NCBI RefSeq assembly: GCF_016907365.1
Contig: NZ_JAFBBV010000001.1
Span: 3,038,001-3,102,000, forward strand
Length of the DNA: 64,000 bases
Direction of reading: 5' to 3'
Source of the DNA: Oerskovia paurometabola
Lineage (GTDB): Bacteria > Actinomycetota > Actinomycetes > Actinomycetales > Cellulomonadaceae
Shown here: in pieces, positions 1-6,651 of the stretch
Position numbering within the stretch: position 1 is the first letter of the stretch
How the letters are laid out: each line of letters starts with the position of its first letter
Program-made: the position numbers and the translations under genes
The notes under the pieces: generated by a model
Database searches by the model: none
What the model was told of the DNA's origin: nothing
What the model saw: only the letters and a program-made list of their open reading frames with translations

Positions 1-776
1 CCGGCCGCGACCGAGGCGTAGAGGTTGGCGTGGCTCGAGCCCACGACGCGGACCGTCGAGGTCGAGCAGTTCTGCTCGTGGTCCGCGTGAAGGATGAGGA
101 GCTTGTCGAGGGCGTCGACCACCGTGGGGTCCGACTCGTACTTCTCGTACGGCGTCGCGAAGGTCATGCGCAGGAAGTCGTCGACGTACCCGCGCGAGTA
201 GTCCGGGTAGAGCAGCGGCTCGCCGACCCGGCGCCGGTGCAGGTACGACGTGATGGTCCGCGTCTTGGCGAGCAGCAGGACCGTCGCGAGCTCGACCGTG
301 TCGTCGTCGAAAGGATCGAGGGAGTCGGGGTAGAACGTCGACAACGCGTTGATGGCCGAGGAGAGCACGGCCATGGGGTGCGCGTTGCGGGGGAAGGTCC
401 CCATGAACGTCCGGAAGTCCTCGTGCACCATGGTGTGGCGGTTGACGCGCTCGACGAACGCGTCGAGCGTCGGAGCGTCCGGCAGCTCGCCGTGGATCAG
501 GAGGTACGCGACCTCGAGGAACGTCGACTTCTCGGCGAGCTGGTCGATCGGGTACCCGCGGTAGCGCAGGATGCCCGCGTCACCGTCGATGTACGTGATC
601 TCCGACTCGCACGAGGCGGTGTTCATGAACCCGGGGTCCACGGTGACGAGCCCGGTCGACTTCAGCAACGAGGAGACGACGATGCCGTCGTTGCCCTCGG
701 TCGCTGCGACCACGGGCAGGTCCTGGCTCGATTCGTTGACGACGAGCCGAACTGTCGCCTGCTGGGTGGTGGTCAT
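1..776 (-). CDS. gltA: Citrate synthase, 3' end beyond window
   Basis: Condenses acetyl-CoA and oxaloacetate to citrate, the entry step of the TCA cycle, in the cytosol. About 258 N-terminal codons are visible from an ATG at 776; the gene runs off position 1. The translation carries typical citrate-synthase segments: a GDAGILRYRGYPIDQLAEKS stretch and a FRTFMGTFPRNAHPMAV stretch, matching the type II (hexameric, GltA-like) enzymes of actinobacteria. The catalytic His and Asp region lies largely outside the window. It is transcribed leftwards from its own promoter, behind a CRP/GlxR-like palindrome, so carbon-source control is likely. Family assignment is firm; completeness cannot be judged. 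Confidence 0.95.
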   Translation of the reverse strand, partial: MTTTQQATVRLVVNESSQDLPVVAATEGNDGIVVSSLLKSTGLVTVDPGFMNTASCESEITYIDGDAGILRYRGYPIDQLAEKSTFLEVAYLLIHGELPDAPTLDAFVERVNRHTMVHEDFRTFMGTFPRNAHPMAVLSSAINALSTFYPDSLDPFDDDTVELATVLLLAKTRTITSYLHRRRVGEPLLYPDYSRGYVDDFLRMTFATPYEKYESDPTVVDALDKLLILHADHEQNCSTSTVRVVGSSHANLYASVAA

Positions 777-913
777 GTCTTCCTTCCTTGCGCGCTGCCG
801 CACCCCCTGCGGGTGGCTGCGCGTGTCTTTCCGAGGTGTCGCTGCGAGATCGTCACCTGTCCGGCCTGGGTCATTCGATGGCCGAGAGCGTCGGACAGCA
901 TTGGCCTGGGTCG

Positions 914-943
914 ACGGTACTCGCTTCACCCACACGTGACCAA
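914..943 (-). promoter_or_regulatory. Candidate gltA promoter
   Basis: Read on the minus strand there is a -35-like TTGGTC (943..938), an 18-base spacer and a -10-like TACCGT (919..914), which would start transcription near 907, about 130 bases before the gltA ATG. Both boxes are only approximate matches, so this is an inference from position and sequence. Confidence 0.45.
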
Positions 944-958
944 TCTGGAACGGTCACG
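935..958. promoter_or_regulatory. Inverted repeat over the gltA -35 box
   Basis: CGTGACC and GGTCACG form a perfect 7-base inverted repeat with a 10-base spacer. It covers the proposed -35 box, a position suited to a repressor. The binding protein is not known; the arm resembles half of a CRP site but the spacing does not. Confidence 0.4.
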
Positions 959-972
959 AAACCGTCACGCGG

Positions 973-990
973 CTGTGACGCGAGTCACAG
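973..990. promoter_or_regulatory. CRP/GlxR-type binding site upstream of gltA
   Basis: CTGTGACGCGAGTCACAG is a perfect palindrome matching the CRP-family consensus TGTGA-N6-TCACA. In Corynebacterium glutamicum the CRP homologue GlxR controls gltA, so a cAMP-responsive regulator is the likely ligand here. The site is centred about 75 bases upstream of the proposed start point. Confidence 0.7.
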
Positions 991-1024
991 GCGAGAACGG
1001 GGAGGGATTGCACCAACAATCTCC

Positions 1025-1056
1025 CCGTGACCGTGCGGGCCACCGCACGGTCACGG
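1025..1056 (-). terminator. Terminator hairpin after dapC
   Basis: A perfect 14-bp stem (CCGTGACCGTGCGG with its complement) closes on a GCCA loop, 16 bases beyond the dapC stop codon. No U-tract follows, as is usual for this genome. Confidence 0.6.
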
Positions 1057-1072
1057 CGTGGTCACCTCGTGG

Positions 1073-2209
1073 TCACCGCGCGGAGAGCCTGGACGCGGCC
1101 TCGTGCACCCGCTCGTCGCTCGCGGTGAGCGCGACCCGCACGTGCCCTGCGGCCGTCGGGCCGTAGAACGCCCCCGGGCCGACCAGGATCCCGAGGTCCG
1201 CGAGGTCCCCGACGACCGACCAGCAGTCCTGCTGCGCATCGACCGCGCCCGCGGGGCGCGACCACAGGTAGAGCCCCGCCTGGGAGCCGTCGACCTGGAG
1301 GCCGACCTCGCCGAGCGCGGGCAGCAGCACGTCCCGACGGCGCCGGTAGACCTCGCGCTGCGCCGCGACGTGCGCGTCGTCCGTGAGAGCCGCGACCATG
1401 GCCGCCTGGACCGGCGCGGGCACGATCATGCCCAGGTGCTTGCGCGTCGTGAGCAGGTCCGCGACGACCGCGGGGTCACCCGCGACGAACGCGGCCCGGT
1501 ACCCGGCGAGGTTCGACTGCTTGGACAACGAGTACGCCGCGAGCAGGCCGTCCGCCGAGCCCCCGCTCACGCGCGGGTCGAGGATGCTCGGCACCCCCTG
1601 GCTCGCGAACGGCTCCTCCCAGGCCAGCTCGGCGTAGCACTCGTCGCTCACGACGAGCGCGCCGATCTCCCGGGCTGCGGCGACGACGCGCGCGAGCTCC
1701 TCGACGTCCAGGACCTGCCCTGTCGGGTTCCCCGGCGAGTTGACCCAGACGAGCCGCACGTCGCTGCGGCCGGCCCAGTCCTCGACGCGGTCGGTCGCGA
1801 GCGGCGTGGCCCCGGCGAGGCGCGCGCCCACGTCGTAGGTGGGGTACGCCGTGGCGGGATGCACGACGACGTCCCCCGGGCCCAGCCTCAGCAGCGAGGG
1901 CAGCAGGCCCACGAGCTCCTTCGAACCGACCGTGGGCAGGACCGCGTCCGGGTCGAGGCCGGGCACGCCGCGACGGCGGTCGAACCACCCGACGACGGCC
2001 TCGCGCAGCGTAAGGGTCCCGTGCGTGGTCGGGTAGCCGTGCGCGTCGCCGGCTGCGGCGAGAGCGTCACGGACGACGGCAGGAGTCGGGTCGACCGGCG
2101 TGCCGATCGACAGGTCGACGATGCCCCGCGGGTGCGCGCGTGCGCGCTGCGCGTAGGGCGTGAGCGAGTCCCACGGGTAGGCGAGGCCTCCCAGGTCGGC
2201 GAATCCCAT
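1073..2209 (-). CDS. dapC: Succinyldiaminopimelate transaminase
   Basis: A 378-residue fold-type I aminotransferase that makes N-succinyl-L,L-diaminopimelate in the lysine/peptidoglycan precursor pathway. Seen: the aminotransferase core with VNSPGNPTGQVL, SDECYAEL and the PLP-lysine region YSLSKQSNLAGYR, and the N-terminal FADLGGLAYPWDSLTPY typical of actinobacterial DapC. The ATG at 2209 follows fdxA by only 17 bases, so the two are probably co-transcribed. The fdxA-dapC pairing is a conserved actinobacterial arrangement and supports this assignment over other class I aminotransferases. Confidence 0.9.
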   Translation of the reverse strand: MGFADLGGLAYPWDSLTPYAQRARAHPRGIVDLSIGTPVDPTPAVVRDALAAAGDAHGYPTTHGTLTLREAVVGWFDRRRGVPGLDPDAVLPTVGSKELVGLLPSLLRLGPGDVVVHPATAYPTYDVGARLAGATPLATDRVEDWAGRSDVRLVWVNSPGNPTGQVLDVEELARVVAAAREIGALVVSDECYAELAWEEPFASQGVPSILDPRVSGGSADGLLAAYSLSKQSNLAGYRAAFVAGDPAVVADLLTTRKHLGMIVPAPVQAAMVAALTDDAHVAAQREVYRRRRDVLLPALGEVGLQVDGSQAGLYLWSRPAGAVDAQQDCWSVVGDLADLGILVGPGAFYGPTAAGHVRVALTASDERVHEAASRLSAR

Positions 2210-2226
2210 GCTCCGCTGCCCCGTCC

Positions 2227-2544
2227 TCAGGCCTGCGGGGCCAGGGCCGCGATCATCGGGTCGTCCTTCTCGATCATGCCCATCTTCGCCGCACCACCCG
2301 GCGACCCCAGATCATCGAAGAACTCCACGTTCGCCCGGTAGTAGTCGCTCCACTCCGAGGGCACGTCGTCCTCGTAGTAGATCGCCTCCACCGGACACAC
2401 CGGCTCGCACGCACCACAGTCCACGCACTCGTCCGGATGGATGTACAACGACCGCTTGCCCTCGTAGATGCAGTCCACCGGACACTCCTCGATGCACGCC
2501 TTGTCCTTCACGTCCACACAAGGCTGAGCAATCACGTACGTCAC
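2227..2544 (-). CDS. fdxA: 7Fe ferredoxin (3Fe-4S/4Fe-4S)
   Basis: A 105-residue soluble electron carrier. The N-terminal half has CVDVKDKACIEECPVDC, the spacing of a 7Fe ferredoxin whose 3Fe-4S site lacks one ligand, followed by CVDCGACEPVCPVEAI for the 4Fe-4S cluster. The acidic C-terminal extension (YYRANVEFFDDLG) is standard for FdxA. The start is GTG at 2544 with AAAGGGAACC upstream. It heads the fdxA-dapC operon; its redox partner cannot be told from this window. Confidence 0.93.
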   Translation of the reverse strand: MTYVIAQPCVDVKDKACIEECPVDCIYEGKRSLYIHPDECVDCGACEPVCPVEAIYYEDDVPSEWSDYYRANVEFFDDLGSPGGAAKMGMIEKDDPMIAALAPQA

Positions 2545-2636
2545 GTCGGAGGTTCCCTTTCACCTGCTGCACCGAGCACTTCCCCCTAGTATCGCTCAGG
2601 AACGGGGCATCCCGGCCATCGGCGGACGAAGAGAGC

Positions 2637-2966
2637 GTGACCACGACCATGAACTCCACCCCGCGCCCGGCGCTCGACCCGCAGTGGGCCGCATGGCCCC
2701 CGGGCGCCCGCGTCGTGGTCCGGCGACGACTCACGCCGGACGAGGCGCGCGCCACCCAGGACCCCGCGACCGGTGAGGGGCAGTCGGTGACCGACGTGAT
2801 CGGGATCGTCGTCTCCGTGTCTCCCGGCGCCTCGATCACCCTGCGCACGGACGCGGGCGGATCCTCCGGGTCGGTCGAGGTAACGATCCCCGCCGAGCAG
2901 CTCGTCGCCGCCAAGCGGATCCCGCCCCGGCCCCCGCGCAGGCTGCCGCGCCAGCCGGTCGACTGA
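2637..2966 (+). CDS. Stand-alone SH3-like domain protein (Rv0428c N-domain type)
   Basis: A 109-residue protein of unknown function. The pattern VVRRRL...TDVIGIVVSV...ITLRT...EVTIPAEQLVAAKRIPPRPP resembles the small beta-barrel (SH3-like) domain at the N-terminus of Rv0428c-type putative acetyltransferases. No GNAT domain follows: the reading frame ends about 10 residues after the KRIPPRP motif. I chose GTG at 2637 because GAAGAGA lies just upstream; ATG at 2649 is an in-frame alternative. It is divergent from fdxA-dapC, where such genes commonly sit in actinobacteria. The domain match is from memory of the family. Confidence 0.6.
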   Translation: MTTTMNSTPRPALDPQWAAWPPGARVVVRRRLTPDEARATQDPATGEGQSVTDVIGIVVSVSPGASITLRTDAGGSSGSVEVTIPAEQLVAAKRIPPRPPRRLPRQPVD

Positions 2967-2971
2967 CCGTC

Positions 2972-3373
2972 TCAGGCGGGGACGACCGCCGCGATCGCGC
3001 TCACCTCGACCAGCGCACCCGGCACGCCCAGGCCCGCGACGCGCGCGGCCGTGACGAGCGGCGGCACCCCCGGCCCGGCGAGCCGTGGCGCGATCGCGCC
3101 GTAGGCCGCGCCCAGGTCCGCGTCCTCGACCAGCAGCACGGTCCACTGCACGACGTCGGCGAGCGTGGCCCCCGCCGCCTCGAGGGCGACGGTCACGTTG
3201 TCGATGGTCCGGACAGACTGCTCGGCGACGTCGTCCGAGACGACCGCCCCCGTGTCGTCGACGCCGTTCTGGCCGCCGACGTAGATCGTCGTGGCGCCCG
3301 GTGGGACGATCGCGACATGGCTGAACGCCGGGCTCACGACGAGGCCGGCCGGCTGAATCCGTGTGATCTCCAT
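2972..3373 (-). CDS. RidA family protein
   Basis: A 133-residue member of the RidA/YjgF/UK114 family, which hydrolyse reactive enamine/imine intermediates released by PLP enzymes. Seen: FSHVAIVPPGATTIYVGGQNGVD, VRTIDNVTVALEAAGATLADVVQWTV and the C-terminal segment PGALVEVSAIAAV. The conserved Arg of true RidA enzymes (usually in an R.cv.v..LP context) corresponds here to AARVAGLGVPGALVEV, which suggests a subgroup that may not act as an imine deaminase. ATG at 3373 is preferred over an upstream GTG because GTGGAGG precedes it. It is convergent with the SH3-like gene. Confidence 0.85.
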   Translation of the reverse strand: MEITRIQPAGLVVSPAFSHVAIVPPGATTIYVGGQNGVDDTGAVVSDDVAEQSVRTIDNVTVALEAAGATLADVVQWTVLLVEDADLGAAYGAIAPRLAGPGVPPLVTAARVAGLGVPGALVEVSAIAAVVPA

Positions 3374-3434
3374 GACCTCCACGGTTCCACTGCCCACCCA
3401 CACCCGCACGCCGCGCGCACGCCGTACCGCGGGA

Positions 3435-4469
3435 CTAGCGGCCCAGCTCCAGCAGGGTGCCGTGCACCGCGACGACGACCCAGCCTGCGAGGCAGAGCTC
3501 GACGAGCTCGGAGAACCAGTCGGGGTCCCCGAGGTCGACCGACAGCTTCTCGACGGCGGGCACGACGGGCAGGGCGGCAGGCCCGACGGCGGCAGCGCCC
3601 TGCGGCCGCCACGTCGCCCGGACGTCGTCGGCCCGGTCGAAGAACTCGGCCGTGGCGGCGTTGGCCTCGAGCGCGGTCGCGAGCGCCTCGAGGTCGCGCG
3701 CCGCGAGCCGGAGCGCCGGGGCGACCCAGCCGGCGTTCTCCGTGAGCATGGCCTCGGTCCGGCGCGGGTCGGTCCGGCCCACGCGGGTCCCGTCCCGGAA
3801 GCTCCCCGCAGCCAGCGCGAGCGCCACCTCCCGGACGGGGGCGGCCGACACGAGGTTGAGCAGCTCGATCGCGAACGCGTGCGGGACGTGGCTGACGAGG
3901 GCCGCGGCCTCGTCGTGCACGTCGTCGGTCAGCACGAAGGCGCAGCCGCCCGCGTCGCCCGTCACGAGCGCGAGCACGCTCGCGAGCCGGTCGGGTCGGG
4001 TCGCGCCGGTGACCGTCACGGCCCACCGGGCACCGTCCAGCAGCTCGGCCGACGAGGCGGCGAAGCCCGACTCCTCGGTCCCTGCCATGGGGTGCGCACC
4101 GACGTACCGCTCCCCCAGGCCGCATCCCTCCAGGACGTCGCGCACGGGCCCCTTGACCGACCCGACGTCCGTGACGACGGTGGTCGGGGCCAGGTGCCGG
4201 GCGACCTCGGTGGCCACGGGGCGCATGGCCCGCAGCGGTACCGCGAGGACCAGGATCTCCGCCGCCGAGCCGCACAGCGACTCGACGTCCTGCACCACCG
4301 CGATACCCGCTTCCTCGGCCTGCGCGCGGGTCTCCGGAGAGGCGTCGTACCCCGTGACCGTCACGCCCTCGCGCGCCAGGCGCCGCGCCAGGGAACCCCC
4401 GATGAGCCCCAGCCCCAGGACCGCGACCGTCCGAGGGCCGGCGCGGTGCGCTCCCCCGTCCTGCCTCAC
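3435..4469 (-). CDS. tyrA: Prephenate dehydrogenase
   Basis: A 344-residue NAD(P)-dependent enzyme converting prephenate to 4-hydroxyphenylpyruvate for tyrosine. The N-terminal Rossmann motif VAVLGLGLIGGSLARRL, VVTDVGSVKGPV and VGAHPMAGTEESGF are diagnostic, followed by the helical dimerisation domain. About 60 C-terminal residues (after FFDRADD) match no domain I can name; they are too short and unlike for a typical ACT domain. GTG at 4469 overlaps the pheA stop in a GTGA tetranucleotide, so translation is probably coupled. It is the last gene of the operon. Confidence 0.9.
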   Translation of the reverse strand: MRQDGGAHRAGPRTVAVLGLGLIGGSLARRLAREGVTVTGYDASPETRAQAEEAGIAVVQDVESLCGSAAEILVLAVPLRAMRPVATEVARHLAPTTVVTDVGSVKGPVRDVLEGCGLGERYVGAHPMAGTEESGFAASSAELLDGARWAVTVTGATRPDRLASVLALVTGDAGGCAFVLTDDVHDEAAALVSHVPHAFAIELLNLVSAAPVREVALALAAGSFRDGTRVGRTDPRRTEAMLTENAGWVAPALRLAARDLEALATALEANAATAEFFDRADDVRATWRPQGAAAVGPAALPVVPAVEKLSVDLGDPDWFSELVELCLAGWVVVAVHGTLLELGR

Positions 4470-5488
4470 GCCCACAGCAGACCTCGGTCGAGATCGTCGG
4501 CCAAGGCGCCGGCCCGGACCGAGCCCACCGGGACGTGGTCGGAGGACAACGCCTCGTCGAGCTCCCCGCGCGCCGGGAAGACCCCGAGCGTCTTGACCGA
4601 GTCCCCCGCCCGGAGCAGCCCGTCGAGGACCTTGCGCACGGCCGGCTCCCAGGGGGCCGCGTCGACCGTCAGGACGAACACGTACCTGCCCTCGAGCGCC
4701 TTGAGCGGACGCGTGATGAGGCTCGACAGGTTCACTCCCCCCTCGCCGAACGCCTGCGTGATCCTCGCCAGCACGCCCGGTCCCGTGACGTGCGGCGTCA
4801 GCGCGAGCATGGTGCGCCACTGCGCCGCCCCCTCGCCCGCCCGCGCGGCGGCGAGCGTCGCCCGCGCCCGGTCGCGCCGGACGATCGCGAGGAACCGGGT
4901 GCGCGCGCCGCGGAAGTCCTCGACACCTGCCTCGAGCAGGTCGAGACCGTACAGCTCGCCGCAGATGGCGGGGCCGATCGCGATCTGGTGCTCGGTCGCG
5001 TCCCGGCACGCCGCCGCGTTGGACGACGACGGGACGGGCACGGCGCCAGAGCGCACCACGAAGCCCTGGCACTGGGCCAGGCCGTGAGGGTGAGCCGTGA
5101 CCTCGGTCAGCTCGCCGTGCCCCGGCCGGACGAACGCGTCGAACGTGATCTCCAGGACCACCTCGTCGATCGCCGCGACGTCCTCGCTGCCCACGATCGC
5201 GTCGAGCGAGGGCACCACGTAGCCCTCGACCGAGTTCTCGATCGCGACGATCCCGTGGTCGAACTCGCCCGCCGCGACACCCGCGTAGACGTCCGTCACG
5301 GTCAGGGCCGCGACGAGCTCGAACCCTGCAGCGCCACCGGCGTCGCCGGCGACCACGGGCTCGCCGGTGCGCGCCGAGCCAGAGGCGGACGACGCCGTCG
5401 GGCCCGCCGACGCCTGCGCGCGCGCCCACCGGACCGCCGCCTGGTGCGTGAACGTCCCCTCCGGCCCGAGGTAGGCGACCCTGGTCAC
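4466..5488 (-). CDS. pheA: Prephenate dehydratase
   Basis: A 340-residue enzyme giving phenylpyruvate for phenylalanine. Seen in order: VAYLGPEGTFTHQAA, an insertion of about 30 Ala/Ser/Gly-rich residues, VAIENSVEGYV, the catalytic TRF motif in GARTRFLAIVRR, and a C-terminal ACT domain (LARITQAFGEGGVNLSSLITRP). The ACT domain has ITRP where the Phe-binding ESRP motif is usual, so feedback inhibition may be altered. GTG at 5488 overlaps the upstream stop as GTGA, and the pheA stop overlaps tyrA the same way: a tightly coupled three-gene operon. Confidence 0.92.
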   Translation of the reverse strand: MTRVAYLGPEGTFTHQAAVRWARAQASAGPTASSASGSARTGEPVVAGDAGGAAGFELVAALTVTDVYAGVAAGEFDHGIVAIENSVEGYVVPSLDAIVGSEDVAAIDEVVLEITFDAFVRPGHGELTEVTAHPHGLAQCQGFVVRSGAVPVPSSSNAAACRDATEHQIAIGPAICGELYGLDLLEAGVEDFRGARTRFLAIVRRDRARATLAAARAGEGAAQWRTMLALTPHVTGPGVLARITQAFGEGGVNLSSLITRPLKALEGRYVFVLTVDAAPWEPAVRKVLDGLLRAGDSVKTLGVFPARGELDEALSSDHVPVGSVRAGALADDLDRGLLWA

Positions 5489-6372
5489 GAGCCCACGCGC
5501 TCCGGTGCCCACTGCGGCGCCAGGGCGTCGGGGCCGGGGACGAACTCGCGGCCCGGGAGGACCGCGAGCACCCGGTGGGCGACGTCGCGCGACGCGAGCT
5601 CCGCGATGAGGCCCGTCAGCACCGAGGCGTCGGGGCACGAGAACGAGGAGAAGAAGATGTGCGGGCCCGCCGACGAACGGTGGCTGCGCAGGTGCTGCAT
5701 GTCGATGCCGCTCTCCGCGATGACCGCCAGGGTCTGCTGGAGCGAGCCACGGTGGTCGTCGCGCGGGCCGAACGCGAACCACACCTGCGCCTCTCCCGCG
5801 AACTCCGGTGCGGGACGGCGGGCCTCGACCAGGCCGTACCAGATCGGCGCCCCCTCGCTCAGCCGCTCGCTGCCGGGGATCTCCTCCCACCCCGCGGGGA
5901 TCTCCGAGCGCTCCACGACGAGAGTCCCGCTGGGCCCCGCCAGGGCGATCCGCTCGTCGAGCGCCGTCCGCGACGGGACGAGGCGAGGGTTGGCCCCCAG
6001 CGTGCGCAGGACGTGGCGGCAGTCGCGCATGCCCGCCTCGTCGACGACGACGCTCCCGGTGGACTGGCCCGGTCGGCCGGCCCACACCCACTGCGCGGGC
6101 ACGGCGACGGCGGACGTGATGACCAAGGACGGCGCCGCGGCGAGCAGCGCGCGCTCGAGGTCGTGGGACGGCTGCGCCGGGTGCCCGATGTGCACGACCG
6201 CGGCCAGGTCGTCGATGCTCGCCACCGTCGCGAGCGTCGTCGAGGTGGACCCCAGGTCCAGCAGGTCGTCGGCCCCCGTGCCCGCGGGCCAACCGTCCGC
6301 TCCGTGCCACTTCGCGATCTGCGCGGCGAGCCGTGCGTGGGCCCCCGACTCGCGTTCACTACGTCCGAGCAT
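5485..6372 (-). CDS. ACT-domain protein resembling a degenerate prephenate dehydratase
   Basis: A 295-residue protein of unproven function, first gene of the pheA-tyrA operon. Residues about 195-275 read as an ACT domain (DDHRGSLQQTLAVIAESGI, then HIFFSSF and VLAVLPG). Residues about 112-184 follow the order of a dehydratase periplasmic-binding-like lobe (CRHVLRTLGANPRLVPSRTA, then a C-terminal strand), but SEGAPIWYGLV stands where TRF should be, and no IENS or GPEGTF motif is visible. My reading is a catalytically dead paralogue that kept its ligand-binding parts and may sense or regulate; this is inference. ATG at 6372 follows GAGGGGCGAGGA. Confidence 0.6.
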   Translation of the reverse strand: MLGRSERESGAHARLAAQIAKWHGADGWPAGTGADDLLDLGSTSTTLATVASIDDLAAVVHIGHPAQPSHDLERALLAAAPSLVITSAVAVPAQWVWAGRPGQSTGSVVVDEAGMRDCRHVLRTLGANPRLVPSRTALDERIALAGPSGTLVVERSEIPAGWEEIPGSERLSEGAPIWYGLVEARRPAPEFAGEAQVWFAFGPRDDHRGSLQQTLAVIAESGIDMQHLRSHRSSAGPHIFFSSFSCPDASVLTGLIAELASRDVAHRVLAVLPGREFVPGPDALAPQWAPERVGS

Positions 6373-6544
6373 CGAGTGTCCTCGCCCCTCTCACGGTGGC
6401 CGCGCGTGCGCGGCGCCTGTCAGCGTCCGACGAGCAGTCTAGCCGCGCGGCCCGGCGCGGACGGGGGGCGTGCGCGCCGCTGAGACGCAGGTCGTCGAGG
6501 CGTCGGGGCGCCGCCCTGACCCGGCGCCCGCCGTACCGACGACG

Positions 6545-6578
6545 GAGCGGGCCGGGACCTCTCGGTCCCGACCCGCTC
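6545..6578 (-). terminator. Terminator hairpin after the VanW-like gene
   Basis: GAGCGGGCCGGGACC pairs with GGTCCCGACCCGCTC (15 bp, one wobble) around a TCTC loop, 74 bases beyond the stop codon. The rest of 6373-6651 carries the promoter region of the ACT-pheA-tyrA operon; I cannot assign its boxes. Confidence 0.6.
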
Positions 6579-6651
6579 GTGGTCTTGAGGTGGTCGCGGG
6601 GCCCCGCGTGGAGGCGGAGCCACGAGCCGCACGTCCCGCGACGACGCGACC

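Noticed and set aside
4470..5429. A 320-codon N-terminal extension of tyrA
   Set aside because: The extra region is the pheA coding sequence in another frame; the GTG start at 4469 with GTGA overlap and the Rossmann motif near it fix the true start.
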